Part shown: positions 22,944 through 34,421 of the stretch, one piece after another
Layout of the letters: each line of letters begins with the position of its first letter
Numbering within the stretch: position 1 is the first letter of the stretch
NCBI GenBank assembly: GCA_020726505.1
Contig: JAHLEZ010000002.1
Coordinates: forward strand, 3,534,001 to 3,598,000
From: Leptodontidium sp. MPI-SDFR-AT-0119
Lineage: Eukaryota > Ascomycota > Leotiomycetes > Helotiales > Leptodontidiaceae
Length of the DNA: 64,000 nucleotides
Reading direction: 5' to 3'
Position numbers and translations under genes: made by a program
The notes under the pieces: model-generated
Databases searched by the model: none
What the model was told of the DNA's origin: nothing
Seen by the model: the letters and a program-made list of their open reading frames with translations, nothing else

Positions 22944-25900
22944 TCAAGCCCAGACGAGCTTCTTGATACTATGCGTGAGCTGTTCTAAAAGTCCTGTACT
23001 CTTTCTTGCCTCGGAGAGAGATATGATATCTCCACTCTCTACAATACTCTTCCTCTCCGTACCAAGCTCGACAACCTGGCCGAGAAGAATCATCCGCTCG
23101 ATCTCAAAGCAGATGCCCTTCACTTGCTCCATTTCACTCAGTCGTGGCTCGTTGCCAGCAACTGCGGACCTCACCGGCACAGCCTTCAATGCGAGAACAG
23201 TGAGTTCTGGAGCTGTTGGTGTTGCTGGTCCTGTGAAGCTTTTGAAGATAGACTGCGGTCCTGATACTGAGCTTCCAGCCAGTAGGTCCGTCTCAGCCCG
23301 CGACTGAATATTTGACATCGATCGAGTGTTCACCCTAGTGATATCGTCGGCTCCCGCCTTATACTTGATGACAAACCCAACGTTATGTTGCTCGTCCACC
23401 TGGGCTGCGGAGAGTGTCGAGGTGATATATGTACCATATGTGATGTGGGAAATGTGCTGTAGATCTATCCGTTCAAAGGAGGATACTTTCTCCATATCCC
23501 AATCGAATCTAACAGAGTACAGGCCAGCGTCCGTAAGCAACAGGATAGATTCCTCAAAGGGCAATGATTTGATCGTATTGGGAAGCTGTGGCGTGAGCAA
23601 GGTCCATCCCCCGATGAACTCCTCGTGTTCGTCTGCCACTACAAGTTTCTGAGAATTTTCGATAGCATGTTGTCTCATCTTTTGCATCGATACACCTGGA
23701 TCGCTGCTCATCAAGTTGGCTTCGAAATCCTCGAAGACGACTGATGTAACATTCCCCAACAAAAAGTCTATTGCCGCTTGGCTGAAATAATCATTCACAA
23801 TACTTCGACTGTCAGCAGGAGTCGTGCGAGCAATTAGTGACTTCACTCACCCGCTGTAGAATCTAGAAATCGAAAGACCCATATCCTTGATGGCACCTTG
23901 GAAATCCCGCTTTCTTGTCCGTGTGAAATCACCCTTCAACGCGGCTGTAGAGGCGTACTACAAAAAATCGTGAGTATATCAATGCCCATAATATGCAAAG
24001 AGCAATCAAGAAGAAACCGTCGAGAGCAGCAAACCCAAGGGTTCGAGGCGGATCTGTTACAGACGTAGAATAAGACTTACTTGTTTCGAAACGGCGTCGC
24101 CGTTATCCGCCCAGACAGTATTAAACCACTGCGTCGTCTGATCTGGTTGCAGGCTCATGTCTATACCCTCGTCCCTTAGCTGGCTCTCCAAGGCGCGCAT
24201 TCCACACGCACTCTGGACTACATTTGTGCGGTCCAAGCAGTCCATGCAATTTGTGCGCAGGACACCCTCTTGCTTTGACAATTGTTTCCCGTCAACCTCG
24301 ACGGTCTGCCCAAATGAATCCAGCTTCTCGCCAAGCGTATCCATCAACAAGCTGACATTTTCAAATCTCATTCCTCTGCATATTGCATGAAAGTCAAACC
24401 ATTCAAAACCAACTCTCTTCGGGGTTTCTTCATTGAGCCGTTTCATGAACATTTCGTATCGATCCCCAACTATTGCTTCAGCACCATGCTTTTCAACTAA
24501 CGATACAGCTTGAACAGATCCATATGTATCAGAGAGATACTTGAAATGCTGGCTGAAGCTTTTGTAGTTCGTTTCATCGGAGTGCGATAATTGGGGAACT
24601 GGCTTGAAGGAATACGGAGACTGTGAAAAGAAGACTGGTATACTCCCTCGAACCTGTAGAAAAGAGTAGAGCTTCCGCCCAGAACCCCAAGAGGGGTCAG
24701 ATAATATCTGCTCAGTCTCAACACTATTGGCGGTAAACCCTTCTTCATCAACCCCGCGGCGGAGATACCGTAATCCGGCTCGCTTGACAGACCTCCGGGA
24801 TATCAGTGTGAGTAAGAATGATTTGTGAGAAGTGCTACGGTCAGTAGATCCGCCGGAAACCCCACTGTCCGGATTCTGCTCGGTGCTTTGGGTAGCGGAA
24901 AGATCAACCAACTCAACAGATGATTTTGCGGCGCCATCCAGGCCAACGATAACCTTGGGAGGGTTTGGATCCATTTCAAAAGATCTCTGTCCAACAAAAC
25001 CCTGGATGAGGGGCATTGCGAGCGAGCTCTGCCCAGATTCAACAAAAGGCTGAATGATGTTGTGATTCCACCAAAATGTTGGGTCAACGCGAGTATGCAA
25101 CGGACCTTCGTTATTTGACGTGGTTCGATTTGCAAAACTCCTGGTCAGATCATAGTCGTAGGAGAAGAAGAAACTTTGCGACGATCCGAAGAGAATTTGG
25201 GTTGTGCGCAGTAGCTTTGGAAGCAGAGACTCTACCACATCAATTGAATTCCGCTTTGGACCGTCGTCCGGCGCAGGCAACTCTGCCGCTTTGGCACGTA
25301 TATCCTTCGAGCTCGATTCGTCGGAGCTGGTAGGATTGGACTCGGCGCTGGTCATTCCCAGATTCCTCCTCTGATCCGCTGTCCAGCCCTTTTTAGAGAA
25401 CCACTTCTGGGCAAATCTCCCATATCCACCTTTCCGGGCTATAACATCTTCAGCAACGCTGGTTGTCCTTCTGTGTGGTTGTGACAATGCGGCAGAACCT
25501 GTGGGCATGCTATCGTCCCCAACTTCGTCACTGATTCCGGTAGACAAGCCGCCCTCTTCGTCATCCGTATCGCTTTCGTCCATGCCGTGGTCTCCATCGA
25601 TCTTCTGCAGTAATGCTTGGGTATTTGCAATCGACAGTTCCGCCTCAGTCTTTGATGACAACGGTGTCAGAGCAACGTCCGTTATAACATATATTGGGCT
25701 TCCCTTGATCTGGGCTACTTGCTGTCGTTTGACAATGGTGATCAGAAAGGAGGATTTGGAAACGGTCAACAAACCTATTCAACAGCAAAGTTAGCTACAA
25801 GCCACAGATCATAACGTGGTTTATGCGCCAGCTTACCAACAAGTCCAAATGCCTCGAAGGTCTTCCCACTGGTTTCAGAATGGGTAGCATCTTTGGAGAC

Positions 25901-26014
25901 CTGTGTAATACTGTTGTCTTTATACGCGATCTTGGTAGAAGGACCGCCGCGTTGCTGGATAACGAGTCCGTCCAGGGCAGCAAATATCAGAAGTTTGCGC
26001 GCGAGGCCAGGCAT
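22944..26014 (-). CDS. Sac-domain phosphoinositide phosphatase with hSac2 domain (INPP5F-like)
   Basis: Four exons, 26014-25837, 25774-24081, 23957-23851 and 23808-22944, giving 947 residues. The Sac catalytic motif C-x5-R-T is clear as RTNCMDCLDRTN at about residue 565, so phosphoinositide phosphatase activity on membranes is expected. The C-terminal ~260 residues (from RSIVNDYFSQAAIDFLLGN onward) resemble the hSac2 homology domain found with Sac domains in the INPP5F family. A long acidic and Ser-rich insertion sits at about residues 95-190. Substrate choice (PI4P or others) cannot be read from the sequence. S. cerevisiae is, to my knowledge, without this domain combination, whereas filamentous fungi have it. 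It is divergent from BMT6. Confidence 0.93.
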
Positions 26015-26447
26015 GCTGGCGATGCTACGAAGATGGCATTAAATTTCGGCGCAAGGAACATAAAGCAGTGATTTGTTCCCAGATATTATTTGTGTTGGTT
26101 TGCTTACTCTAGACGGCGGTCAGCCTGGTGGAAGAGTAAGAGTAAGACAGTAGGAATCAGGTCAGAACAAAACAGATCAGATGAGATGAGAGTGATGTCG
26201 TTGATATCTTCGATCTCTCGGTTCTGAGCCGCTCGCTCCCCTGACGTAGCTGTGTGCCCCGCGGCCAGGGCACAGGACAGGCACGGACAATAAGCGAAGC
26301 GAGGGCGACGCGAGACAAATACTGGAATTAATTGTATAATTATTTTCTCCTTCTCTTCACCTACACCTACATCGACAACGCGTCAGTCCAGATCAACTGA
26401 TCACTGCATCTTACCCAAATACCTTCATTTGCCCAGGGAGTTTCATA
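26015..26447. promoter_or_regulatory. Divergent promoter between the Sac-domain gene and BMT6
   Basis: 433 bp between opposed start codons, so both promoters lie here. There is a CT/TC-rich stretch just upstream of BMT6 (26345-26375). No defined factor site is claimed. Confidence 0.5.
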
Positions 26448-27680
26448 ATGGGCAAGCATGGTAAAGCCGTCAAAGACGGTGGCAGAATGGTCCGAGACGA
26501 TTCGGAATCTCTCCGCAAAGGAGCCGTGAAGAAAAATCCAGCAAAGCCAAAGGAGAAACCAACCGCCAAGACCATCAAAACAGAATCGACTGTAGAATCT
26601 GTGGTACCACTCAAACTTCAACAGCTTGCATTGAATATCTTCAAGGATACTTTCCCCGAAGTTCTAGCGTCCGACACGCTACAGACTTTGCTGCAAGAGG
26701 TCAAGGGCCGGCTCTATGACAGAGATTTCGACCAGGCTTTTGGCAGAAAGGACTACCTCGAGGCCTACTCCGTTCGGTGGAGTCCAAGCAGAGCCCTTTG
26801 CTACCAGTCTATACTGGTTGACCTTCAACAACACCTTGTCGAGGTATTTCCTGCTTGTCGGAGTGGGGAGCCAAGCGGTGCTCGTGGCTTGAATGCAATA
26901 TGTTTTGGCGGTGGTGCTGCTGAGGTTGTCGCCTTTGGTGCCTTTCTCCGATTTCTGCGCGATAGTGCTCAGAAACAGACCCCCCATGATACAGGTCTCA
27001 AGTTGGAGGCCCTGACAATCACAGATGCCGTTTCTGAGACGGATCCTTCAAAGGAGAATATCAGCTCCACGCACCAAGAAATTGACCTCGTGCTGGTGGA
27101 TAGTGCGGATTGGAAAGATGTGTCTAGCAAACTAGGCAGCGGGCTTACCGTAACTCCTACTCTTTCAAAGTATGCAAACGCTTCAGCCAGGGAAGCGAAC
27201 TCTGCGTTGATAGAAGTTGGGAGTCTTAATTCAACATTCATCATGGAAAATGCGCTGGAAATGGACCGGCGACGACTTCTTGCCCTGATTGGAGGAAAGA
27301 CAGCACTTATCACTCTACTCTTCACGTTGAATGAGTTGTATACGGCATCAATCAGCAAAACTACCAAATTTCTTCTCAATCTGACCTCTTCTACCGAGCC
27401 TGGTACTTTACTGCTCGTAGTCGACAGTCCTGGATCTTATTCGGAAACCACAGTTGGTCCAGTTGGTGCAACGGAAATGCCGAAGAAGTATCCAATGAAG
27501 TGGCTGCTTGAACATGCATTGCTTGGAACAGAAGCTCCAAGAGGTCAGGAGGCCACGATTCCTTTATGGGAGAAGGTCGTTTCAGACGACTCAAGGTGGT
27601 TTCGGATTCACGAGACTCTTCGATATCCTATAGCGATTGAGAACATGCGGTATCAACTTCATCTTTATCGAAGGCTATGA
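26448..27680 (+). CDS. BMT6: 25S rRNA (uridine-N3)-methyltransferase, Bmt6-like
   Basis: Intronless, 410 residues. It begins with a basic, Lys-rich tail (MGKHGKAVKDGGR.., residues 1-45) typical of nucleolar proteins. The core carries YSVRWSPSRALCY, then the SAM-binding glycine loop CFGGGAAEVVAFGAFLRF at about residues 150-167, an acidic strand motif (LVLVDSADW), and a C-terminal segment with PMKWLLEHALL and SRWFRIHETLRYP. This order matches the fungal Bmt6 family, which in yeast methylates U2843 of 25S rRNA. The reaction here is inferred from family. It is convergent with the F-box gene, with only 82 bp between stop codons. Confidence 0.88.
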   Translation: MGKHGKAVKDGGRMVRDDSESLRKGAVKKNPAKPKEKPTAKTIKTESTVESVVPLKLQQLALNIFKDTFPEVLASDTLQTLLQEVKGRLYDRDFDQAFGRKDYLEAYSVRWSPSRALCYQSILVDLQQHLVEVFPACRSGEPSGARGLNAICFGGGAAEVVAFGAFLRFLRDSAQKQTPHDTGLKLEALTITDAVSETDPSKENISSTHQEIDLVLVDSADWKDVSSKLGSGLTVTPTLSKYANASAREANSALIEVGSLNSTFIMENALEMDRRRLLALIGGKTALITLLFTLNELYTASISKTTKFLLNLTSSTEPGTLLLVVDSPGSYSETTVGPVGATEMPKKYPMKWLLEHALLGTEAPRGQEATIPLWEKVVSDDSRWFRIHETLRYPIAIENMRYQLHLYRRL

Positions 27681-27762
27681 TTCTTTGAATATACAGATAT
27701 CATTTCTCATTCAACATACATTCATGAAGGAGCCCTCCCACAGAACTACATCAATACAAACG

Positions 27763-29463
27763 CTAATATCGACTAAACATCAAGGGCACCAGGGCCGTAC
27801 TCTCATGGCTTATCAATGCCCTGCCTTTCCTACTAGCCGAACAAGTGTTCTTGAAGAACCCTCTAACATGTTCCTTTCTCTCCTGGTTCCTGCAATACTC
27901 CTTGCCAAGCTGCTTCAAAACCGCCTCCTTGGCTTTCTTCAGTGCCGACACTCTCTTGTCAGGGTCGTCCGCGAGCTCTTGTTGAGCAGCTTCCATTTCG
28001 GCGTTGCGTTGCACGCCTTGTACGTTTGGATTGAATGTCGTGGGCATCAAGACTTCTTCAATTGGACCAGTGATGGGGATTGGACTCGAGATGACCAATT
28101 TTCCAGTGGACTCCTTGTGCTTGTGCTTGCGTCTTCGCCTTCGATGCACTCTCTTCTTTTTGACCAGGACGGACGTCCGTACAGTCTCAGGTGGCATATC
28201 ACCAGCCGTGTCGATGACTTCATCAAAGCCACCGAGCTGATCCAGGTAGTCCTGACTCTGGAAGCCCGTTGAACTTCCAGTATCAGAACCACTATGTTGC
28301 GACAGCCATTCGTCGCTGCCACTACTTCTCGTCAGAGGAGCTAAAGCATCTTCCCAGATACCCCCATTGATGAGGGCCACGTTCTCAAAGTCGAATTCTC
28401 TCACAGTGTGACGATGCTCGAGGATGAAATCAGATACTTGTTCTGTGGACATCGTCGAGTTACGAATCTGCATGTATCGAAGCTTGGGGAATGTCATCGC
28501 TGGTCGTAGGGGTGCAGCTGGCAGCGGTGACATTGGCGATGTGACTTCCGCAAACAACTTGGTCGTCGACTTGGGAGGGGCAAATAGTGGATCGGTGAAA
28601 AGTGTGAGAGGGCAAGGGCCTCTTCTTCCACTCCATCCGAAGCTCACTTTCTCAAGATTCGATGAAAAAGTTCGGATATAATCGTCGAGGATCTTGAGGT
28701 GGTCACGACCAGGTCTCGACCCATGGAAATCCCAAGAGTCCATCGTGATGCTAAGCTTCTTGATCTGTTTCCACCTTCGTCCAGCGGATGGAGTACACCC
28801 ATAGCCTGGCATGTGTCGAAGATACACAAGTCCGGAGGGGTGAATGTGGTTGAGAGAGAGCTTCTCCAGTCTTTCAATCGGTGCTCGCTCAATGGCAATT
28901 CGTAAACTGATGAGTGCGTAGTCGACCGCATCGCGTCGATACCGCTGAGCTGGGTCTTGGTCAGGACAGGAGATGGTGAGATGTCGAAGGTTGGGCATGT
29001 ATGTCATTGCCTTGACAAATGCAAATACATTGGTAGCTGCATGGAAGATAGGAGGGTATTGTTGTGTCAGGAGGTCGGCTAATTCAGGCGATCCATATTT
29101 TGGCCGCTGGCAGACTGACCCCGCTGAAGTATGAGGGGTATATAGGAAGTTGACCTCTCGCCCGCTCGTTGGGTTTATGAGAGGTGGTAGAAAGGTTGTT
29201 GGGCTATGTGGCATGGAGAATGTGAGGTGCTCGATATAGCGACCTATTCGAGACAATGCCTCAAGTCTGGATGGGCGAGTGAGGGAACTTGGAGTGAAGG
29301 TCAAGCGGGTTCGGGTGAAAAGGTGTTGGGTTGTGAGGTCGCAGCATTCTGACGCTGTGAGACGGAGGGTACAGATGGAGGCTGTGTCCAGATGTGAGAG
29401 CACGTTTGTTCGCAACCCCTCGTCCCGCCAAAGGCGGAGGAAAGTTGGGCTGGCAGTGGCCAT
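27763..29463 (-). CDS. F-box-like protein with leucine-rich character
   Basis: Intronless, 566 residues. Residues ~7-50 (LWRDEGLRTNVLSHLDTASICTLRLTASECC) resemble a degenerate F-box, the Skp1-binding part of SCF ubiquitin ligases. Residues ~60-330 contain repeated Leu-rich strands (IGRYIEHLTFSM, MPNLRHLTISCPD, IKKLSITMDS, NLEKVSFGW, FPKLRYMQIRNS), a pattern of irregular LRR substrate-binding domains. The C-terminal third is disordered and highly basic in one place (KKKRVHRRRRRKHKHK, near residue 460), which could be a nuclear localisation signal. Substrate unknown. The ATG at 29463 is the first in frame. Confidence 0.85.
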   Translation of the reverse strand: MATASPTFLRLWRDEGLRTNVLSHLDTASICTLRLTASECCDLTTQHLFTRTRLTFTPSSLTRPSRLEALSRIGRYIEHLTFSMPHSPTTFLPPLINPTSGREVNFLYTPHTSAGSVCQRPKYGSPELADLLTQQYPPIFHAATNVFAFVKAMTYMPNLRHLTISCPDQDPAQRYRRDAVDYALISLRIAIERAPIERLEKLSLNHIHPSGLVYLRHMPGYGCTPSAGRRWKQIKKLSITMDSWDFHGSRPGRDHLKILDDYIRTFSSNLEKVSFGWSGRRGPCPLTLFTDPLFAPPKSTTKLFAEVTSPMSPLPAAPLRPAMTFPKLRYMQIRNSTMSTEQVSDFILEHRHTVREFDFENVALINGGIWEDALAPLTRSSGSDEWLSQHSGSDTGSSTGFQSQDYLDQLGGFDEVIDTAGDMPPETVRTSVLVKKKRVHRRRRRKHKHKESTGKLVISSPIPITGPIEEVLMPTTFNPNVQGVQRNAEMEAAQQELADDPDKRVSALKKAKEAVLKQLGKEYCRNQERKEHVRGFFKNTCSASRKGRALISHESTALVPLMFSRY

Positions 29464-31040
29464 AGCTTGCGCATATCGTCAAGGAAAAAGATTCGGCTAT
29501 TGCTGACGAAGACAACCAACGTAATATTGACTCTCAGAAGGATTTGATAGGTGGTGTGTCAATGATCAGTGATGTGTTGAGAACCGGAAGCGATAAAGTT
29601 GTTGATGTTAAAGTGCTGAAGCGAGGCCAGTACTTGGTGTCAAATTTCACGCAGGTACACTTGAGAAAAGACACTTCACAACGCAACAATAATGAGAGCA
29701 AATATGTAAAAGGCCACCCGTCCCAGACCATCATATCATATACCCCAAGGCAGATCCCCTCTCCACAATTCTCCTATCCCACAAATGCCTCAAAATCCCC
29801 TTTCACGTGACGTGACTCACAGTTGAGACGCTTGCTCTTCTGGATATGCATCTCCATCTGCATCTCCTGCATCGCAACGAGCACAAACACGAAAATGTCA
29901 CGATCGCGACACATCTTTCAGAGCGTGAGGACCGCGTCTACTGGAACGAATGTTGGTGGCGCAGGTGCTCAAATGCATCGACCTGCATGGCTCTTGCATG
30001 GCTTCTGCATGCCTTGGCAGCACCGTTTCAATACATCTGAAGGCTGGGCCAATGATATGATTTGAAACATCACACCTGCAGCACCGCCATATGCCGGGCG
30101 TTGAGCAGCCCCATATGAGAGGATTGGACGACGGTGAAGGGAAGCGAGGGCCAATGGACCGTTGCAGTTATCAGGGGGCTGGGACGGGATGTTGTTGACG
30201 GCTTGGAAGCACAAACGCGAAACAGACGCGCACCGTCGCGCCACACTTCGAAAAAATACTTGGCGGTAGTTGTTTGTACGTGGTGTTTTGGCGTCTGATG
30301 GAGATCTTCTTGTTGTTTCCCCGGATCTTCTCGCGTCTGTTTCACGAATACCGGTATGGAACTCGAGTGAGGCTCGTGCCGAGACGGGACGAGGTGGCGT
30401 TGACCGAATTGTTACATCCCTTCTTCAGTAACACGCTTTCTGGAAGACTTAAAGGACAAGGGATTTATTTCGCGCATGGAATGTGCGGTTCTTGAATGCT
30501 CTTTTCGCGCAAGTAACGAAGTAAGTCTTACGGGGTATTGAGGAACCCATGTCAATGTCGCGAGAGGGAATCGCACTTTCAATCAACTGTTGAAGCATGA
30601 GGGCGGGTGGTAAGAGGACCTGAGAACCCAGAGGTAGCTAAAAAGAAAGCGTGACCTGGAAGAATGTTTGTATATTGTATTTTGTGTTGAGAAGGAGAAA
30701 TGTTAAGTCTCGAGCAGCCTGTTATTTCCGCGCCCCGAGTCTCACAAATCCCCTTTTGGCTGTGTTGAATGTTCATTCCCGAGCTATCGTTCTCTTCCTT
30801 ATTGCCCCATTTGGTCGAAAGCAGGAGAGACAAATTCTTCACAGCACGAGGCTATTGCATAACAAAGGAAGCCGTGCGGATAAAGCAGGAATTGACATAT
30901 CATCCATCGCACAGTTTGAATTCTAGGTCTATTTTCACTTGCGCTTTCTTGCTTGCTTTCCCTAGTAGCTATTTCCTTACGTCCTCTCCCTTTTGTCTTT
31001 TGGATTTATCTCGAATCAATACAACTTTAACCTTACTAAA
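29464..31040. other. Gene-free stretch with composite promoter motif
   Basis: About 1.6 kb between the F-box gene and the transporter, which are divergently transcribed. It holds a CACGTG box at 29804-29809 immediately followed by TGACTCA at 29813-29819. The right end must carry the transporter's unplaced first exon or its leader. No other coding signal was recognised. Confidence 0.5.
29804..29819. promoter_or_regulatory. CACGTG next to TGACTCA
   Basis: CACGTG is the E-box/centromere-binding-factor-type element and TGACTCA is the AP-1/Gcn4-type element. They are three bases apart, about 340 bp upstream of the F-box gene start. Sequence match only; use in vivo is inferred. Confidence 0.45.
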
Positions 31041-31075
31041 ATGATCGAACCGGTTTTTACCTTCCTCCCTTGCAG

Positions 31076-32505
31076 GACCCTCGAAGTAACTGGGAAAAGT
31101 CGACTCCAAGTACTTCATCCAAAGAATCAATCGACAAGATCTTAGTCGTTGATGTCGAGTTCCCTGAAGGGGGACCAGCATGGCTTGTGGTCTTTGGAGC
31201 TTGGTGTGCTCTCTTTGCATCGTTGGGGATCATGAATACGATGGGTGCGTTCGAGGAATACATATCGACACACCAGTTGAAGGACTATGATGTTTCGTCG
31301 GTAGGCTGGATCTTCAGTCTCTACGCATTTCTCACATTTGGTGTTGGACTCTTTGTCGGGCCACTTTTCGACAAGTATGGTGCCAGATGGTTGATTCTGT
31401 CCGGAAGTTTGTTGGTGGTACTGACTGAGTATGGATGCCATTGGGTATTGTCAAGGTTCGTTACCATTTCAAACACCGCCACCAGTCAGCTAACCATTGT
31501 TCCCAAAGAGTTTTGGCACTTCATCTTCGTCTTCAGCGTCCTTGGAGGCGTTGGATCGGCCCTCGTGTTCTCTCCTTCGATTACTGTAATCGGGCATTAC
31601 TTCAGCAGAAGGCGAGGTATCGCCACTGGAATCGCAACCATAGGAGGAGCAGTTGGAGGAATAATTTTCCCGTTGATCTTGCAGCTCCTCATTCCACGAA
31701 TTGGGTTCGTCTGGGCAACAAAGATCATTACTCTCATCTCAATGGTCCTCTGCGCGTTCTCAAATATTTTCATCAAAGGGAGGATCACACTGGGGAGAAC
31801 CTCCAGTGCTCGGCGGGATCTCCGGATTCTTGCCCATCCTACTTTTGCCCTCACGGTTCTGGGTGTCTTTCTTCTTGAGTTTGCTCTGTTTGTTCCGTTA
31901 ACCTATATAAATCCGTACTGCATTTCGAAGGGATTTGCTCCATCTTTTTACTCATTGGTCCTTCCGGTTTTGAACGTCGGATCTCTCTTTGGCCGGCTGC
32001 TTCCAGGATATCTTGCTGACAAGTATGGGAGGTAGGTAGATCATTCCTCGTCATTCGTAGTGGACGATTGAGAAATGTTTCTACCAGTTAAGTACTGACC
32101 AGGTTTCCGAGAATTAGATTCAACGCTGCCATTGTCGCCATCATTCTGACCGTCATATCGGTCCTCGGTGTTTGGCTCCCATTCGGAGAGACCAAAGCTG
32201 GCATTGTAATTTTCGCGCTGATGTTTGGACTTGGTAGCGGCTCTAAGATCAGCCTGACACCCGTCTGCATCGGCCAGCTCTGCAATGTTGAGAACTACGG
32301 AAGATGCTACTCGACGTGCTTCTCGATTGTCTCGTTGGGATGTTTGTCTGGAGTCCCGATCGCAGGAAAGATTCTGGATGTGAGTGGTGGTGGTAACTTC
32401 AATGGACTGGTGATCTTCGTTGGGTGTTGTCATGCCGGGGGTCTGCTCGCCTTCGGCTTGTGCGAGGGTGCTGGCTGTGGGGCGGGGCTTGGGCGGAAAT
32501 TCTAA
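31076..32505 (+). CDS. MFS transporter of the monocarboxylate-porter type, 5' exon unresolved
   Basis: Visible coding parts are 31076-32031 and 32103-32505, joined across a 71-bp GT..AG intron, giving at least 452 residues. Hydrophobic helices and MFS signatures are plain: GPLFDKYGARW in the loop after helix 2, HYFSRRRGIATGIA after helix 4, GGAVGGIIFPL in helix 5, LPGYLADKYGR in the mid-protein repeat. The N-terminal PEGGPAWLVVFGAWCALFASLG is the usual start of fungal MCT-like porters. An acceptor (CCTTGCAG) at 31075 and a frame mismatch with the ATG at 31041 show that a short first exon lies upstream, which I could not place. A stop-free segment 31445-31510 with GT..AG ends may be a 66-nt intron. 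The transported substrate is unknown; monocarboxylates are only one possibility. Confidence 0.88.
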
Positions 32506-34024
32506 AAGAATGGCGCGGCCCTGACGGAACGAAACTTAGGACGGGCGGGAAGAAGAAATGGAATGTTTATATTTCATATGGCGTAGTGTATAGTACATAG
32601 TGGCATAGATGGAGACAGATGATGCCGGATGCTCGATGTACTTTTTAGCCGCATGGTTTCAAACACAGACTCGTCCCAGACTCCATCCAGTGTTCCATCC
32701 GCTCCACCGCTCAGCATTCAGGCATGGACCACGAACATGGGAATCTTGGGAAATCAGATGAGGATTGGGATGGGGGTGGGGGAAATGGCTGTCGTGTGTC
32801 GGGAAGCTTGTGGGACGATGTTCTATACTCGGGGCATAACTCCGTGGTATGGGGGTACGGGCGTGGGCATGGATGCTGCGCTTTATGGGTGATGAAGTGA
32901 AGTACGAGAAACTTGGTAAGAATAATAAGAATAATAGACACGGATGGACATGGATGCGGTAGAAGAAAGGCTTATAGATGTAGACTGTAGGCTATTGAGC
33001 TTCAGACAGCGCTGTGTTTTAGTAAAAGAAAGATGGCGGTTGTTTTGTGCCACCATATACTCATATAATAAATAATAAAGAAGAATAGAAACGAGAACCA
33101 CAGTAATAGCCATAACAATGACGCGAAGGGTAAATGCTAGCTCTAGTTGAAGTAACTGTGTAAGATAACCTTCAGGTATATTTCTAGGTCAAGGGCTTCG
33201 TTCTTGACTATTGTGAAGTCTGCTATGCTAGTACAACTCCTACGGAGCCTGGGATACCTTGCAGCACTTCCCTACAACAGTGGTGCCCGAGTTTACTTTG
33301 TTAGTTTGTCAATTGGCATCTGCCAGAGTCCACCAGGGACCTTTAGGGGTCTTCTGGGAGGGTCAATAGCCCAAAGCTAACCCACCGTATCGTATGTGCC
33401 TACTTACTGTTGGTAGACCTGTTACTCGAGGAGCACCTGCAGCCCGCCAAGGCCATACCCTACCTGCCAGCTGCCCTACTCTACCCTGTCCCCTGCGCCG
33501 CCTGCAAAACGAACGAAAGCCCGGCCTGGACGCTGGGAAATCTTAATCTTACAGGTCTCGCTTGCTTGCTTGCTCTGCTTACTCCCAGGTCTCCATACCT
33601 CTCCTCTCTCGTGTACTCACTCCACAGAACCGTCGTTCTTCAACCCGCGAGCAAGCAAGCCACCACAACAGCAATACCTAAACTCGAGTACGGTACCCGA
33701 CGTCAGAAGCAGACCACAACATCAGAACATGGCATTGCGAACCTGCCAGTAATCAAGAATCCGGCTGCTAGGTCGTGTTGTGGCGTGGTGTGCTTCTTCA
33801 GCTTGTCTCTTCGACTGCTCAGTCTACTCTTATTCCGCCCTGCACGCGCGCCGAGACTGCCGCTCCCTCCCAACGACCTGACTGACAAGAAAAGACAAGA
33901 CACGAGGAGAGGAGAGGAGAGGTCCCTCTTCATCATCGCGCATCGTCTGCTCCGTCGCATCGACCTTCGTTCGCATCAATTGTACCTCGCAGATCGCCAG
34001 CATCCTCCGACGAAGCTCCAGAAC
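32506..34024. other. Gene-free stretch upstream of SLN1
   Basis: About 1.5 kb between the transporter and the SLN1 leader. A long plus-strand open frame at 33410-34042 is C/T-rich with no motif and is probably chance. Pyrimidine-rich and CCTCTC-like stretches near 33590-33615 suggest promoter or leader DNA of SLN1. Confidence 0.45.
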
Positions 34025-34042
34025 ATGCATCGAGACCGGTAG
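34025..34042 (+). promoter_or_regulatory. Upstream ORF of five codons in the SLN1 leader
   Basis: ATG CAT CGA GAC CGG TAG, ending 86 bp before the SLN1 start codon. Whether the transcript includes it depends on an unknown transcription start. Confidence 0.45.
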
Positions 34043-34073
34043 ATTCCACGACCTCGCCCGTGTCGATTGGTCG

Positions 34074-34421
34074 ATGAGGGCGGATTCATCGACGACTACA
34101 ACCAACGCTGACCGCCTACAACTTCAAGATGCGAATCGGCATAAGAGAGCAGCTGGGAGCAGTCATACTGCTGACGTCCCTCGTTCCGTTGGCCATCCTC
34201 TCAATCGCTGTCTGGATCAACAACAAGAACTTTGTGGTCAACATCACCTCCCAAGAGCTGAGCCTGACAGCAAGCTTGAAGGCATCCCAGATTGCTTCCG
34301 ACTTGCTCCTTATACAGTCAACATGTGCCACCATTACCACTCGAATCCTGTTAAACGAGGCCCTGAAGGCATACTACAGGGGAAATCAGACGGCAACGAA
34401 CTTCACTGCTGCACTCAGTGA
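34074..34421 (+). promoter_or_regulatory. Out-of-frame upstream ORF overlapping the SLN1 start
   Basis: An ATG at 34074 opens a 115-codon frame that runs past the SLN1 ATG at 34129 in another phase and stops at 34421, inside SLN1 exon 1. If the leader includes this ATG, initiation there would prevent initiation at SLN1 except by leaky scanning. The SLN1 ATG has A at -3 (AAGATGC). Confidence 0.45.

Noticed and set aside
27637..28272. 211-codon plus-strand open frame
   Set aside because: Overlaps the BMT6 3' end and runs antisense to the F-box gene; no motif.
33410..34042. 210-codon plus-strand open frame upstream of SLN1
   Set aside because: Starts at a non-ATG codon, is Pro/Leu/Arg-rich from C/T-rich DNA and has no domain; more likely SLN1 promoter and leader.
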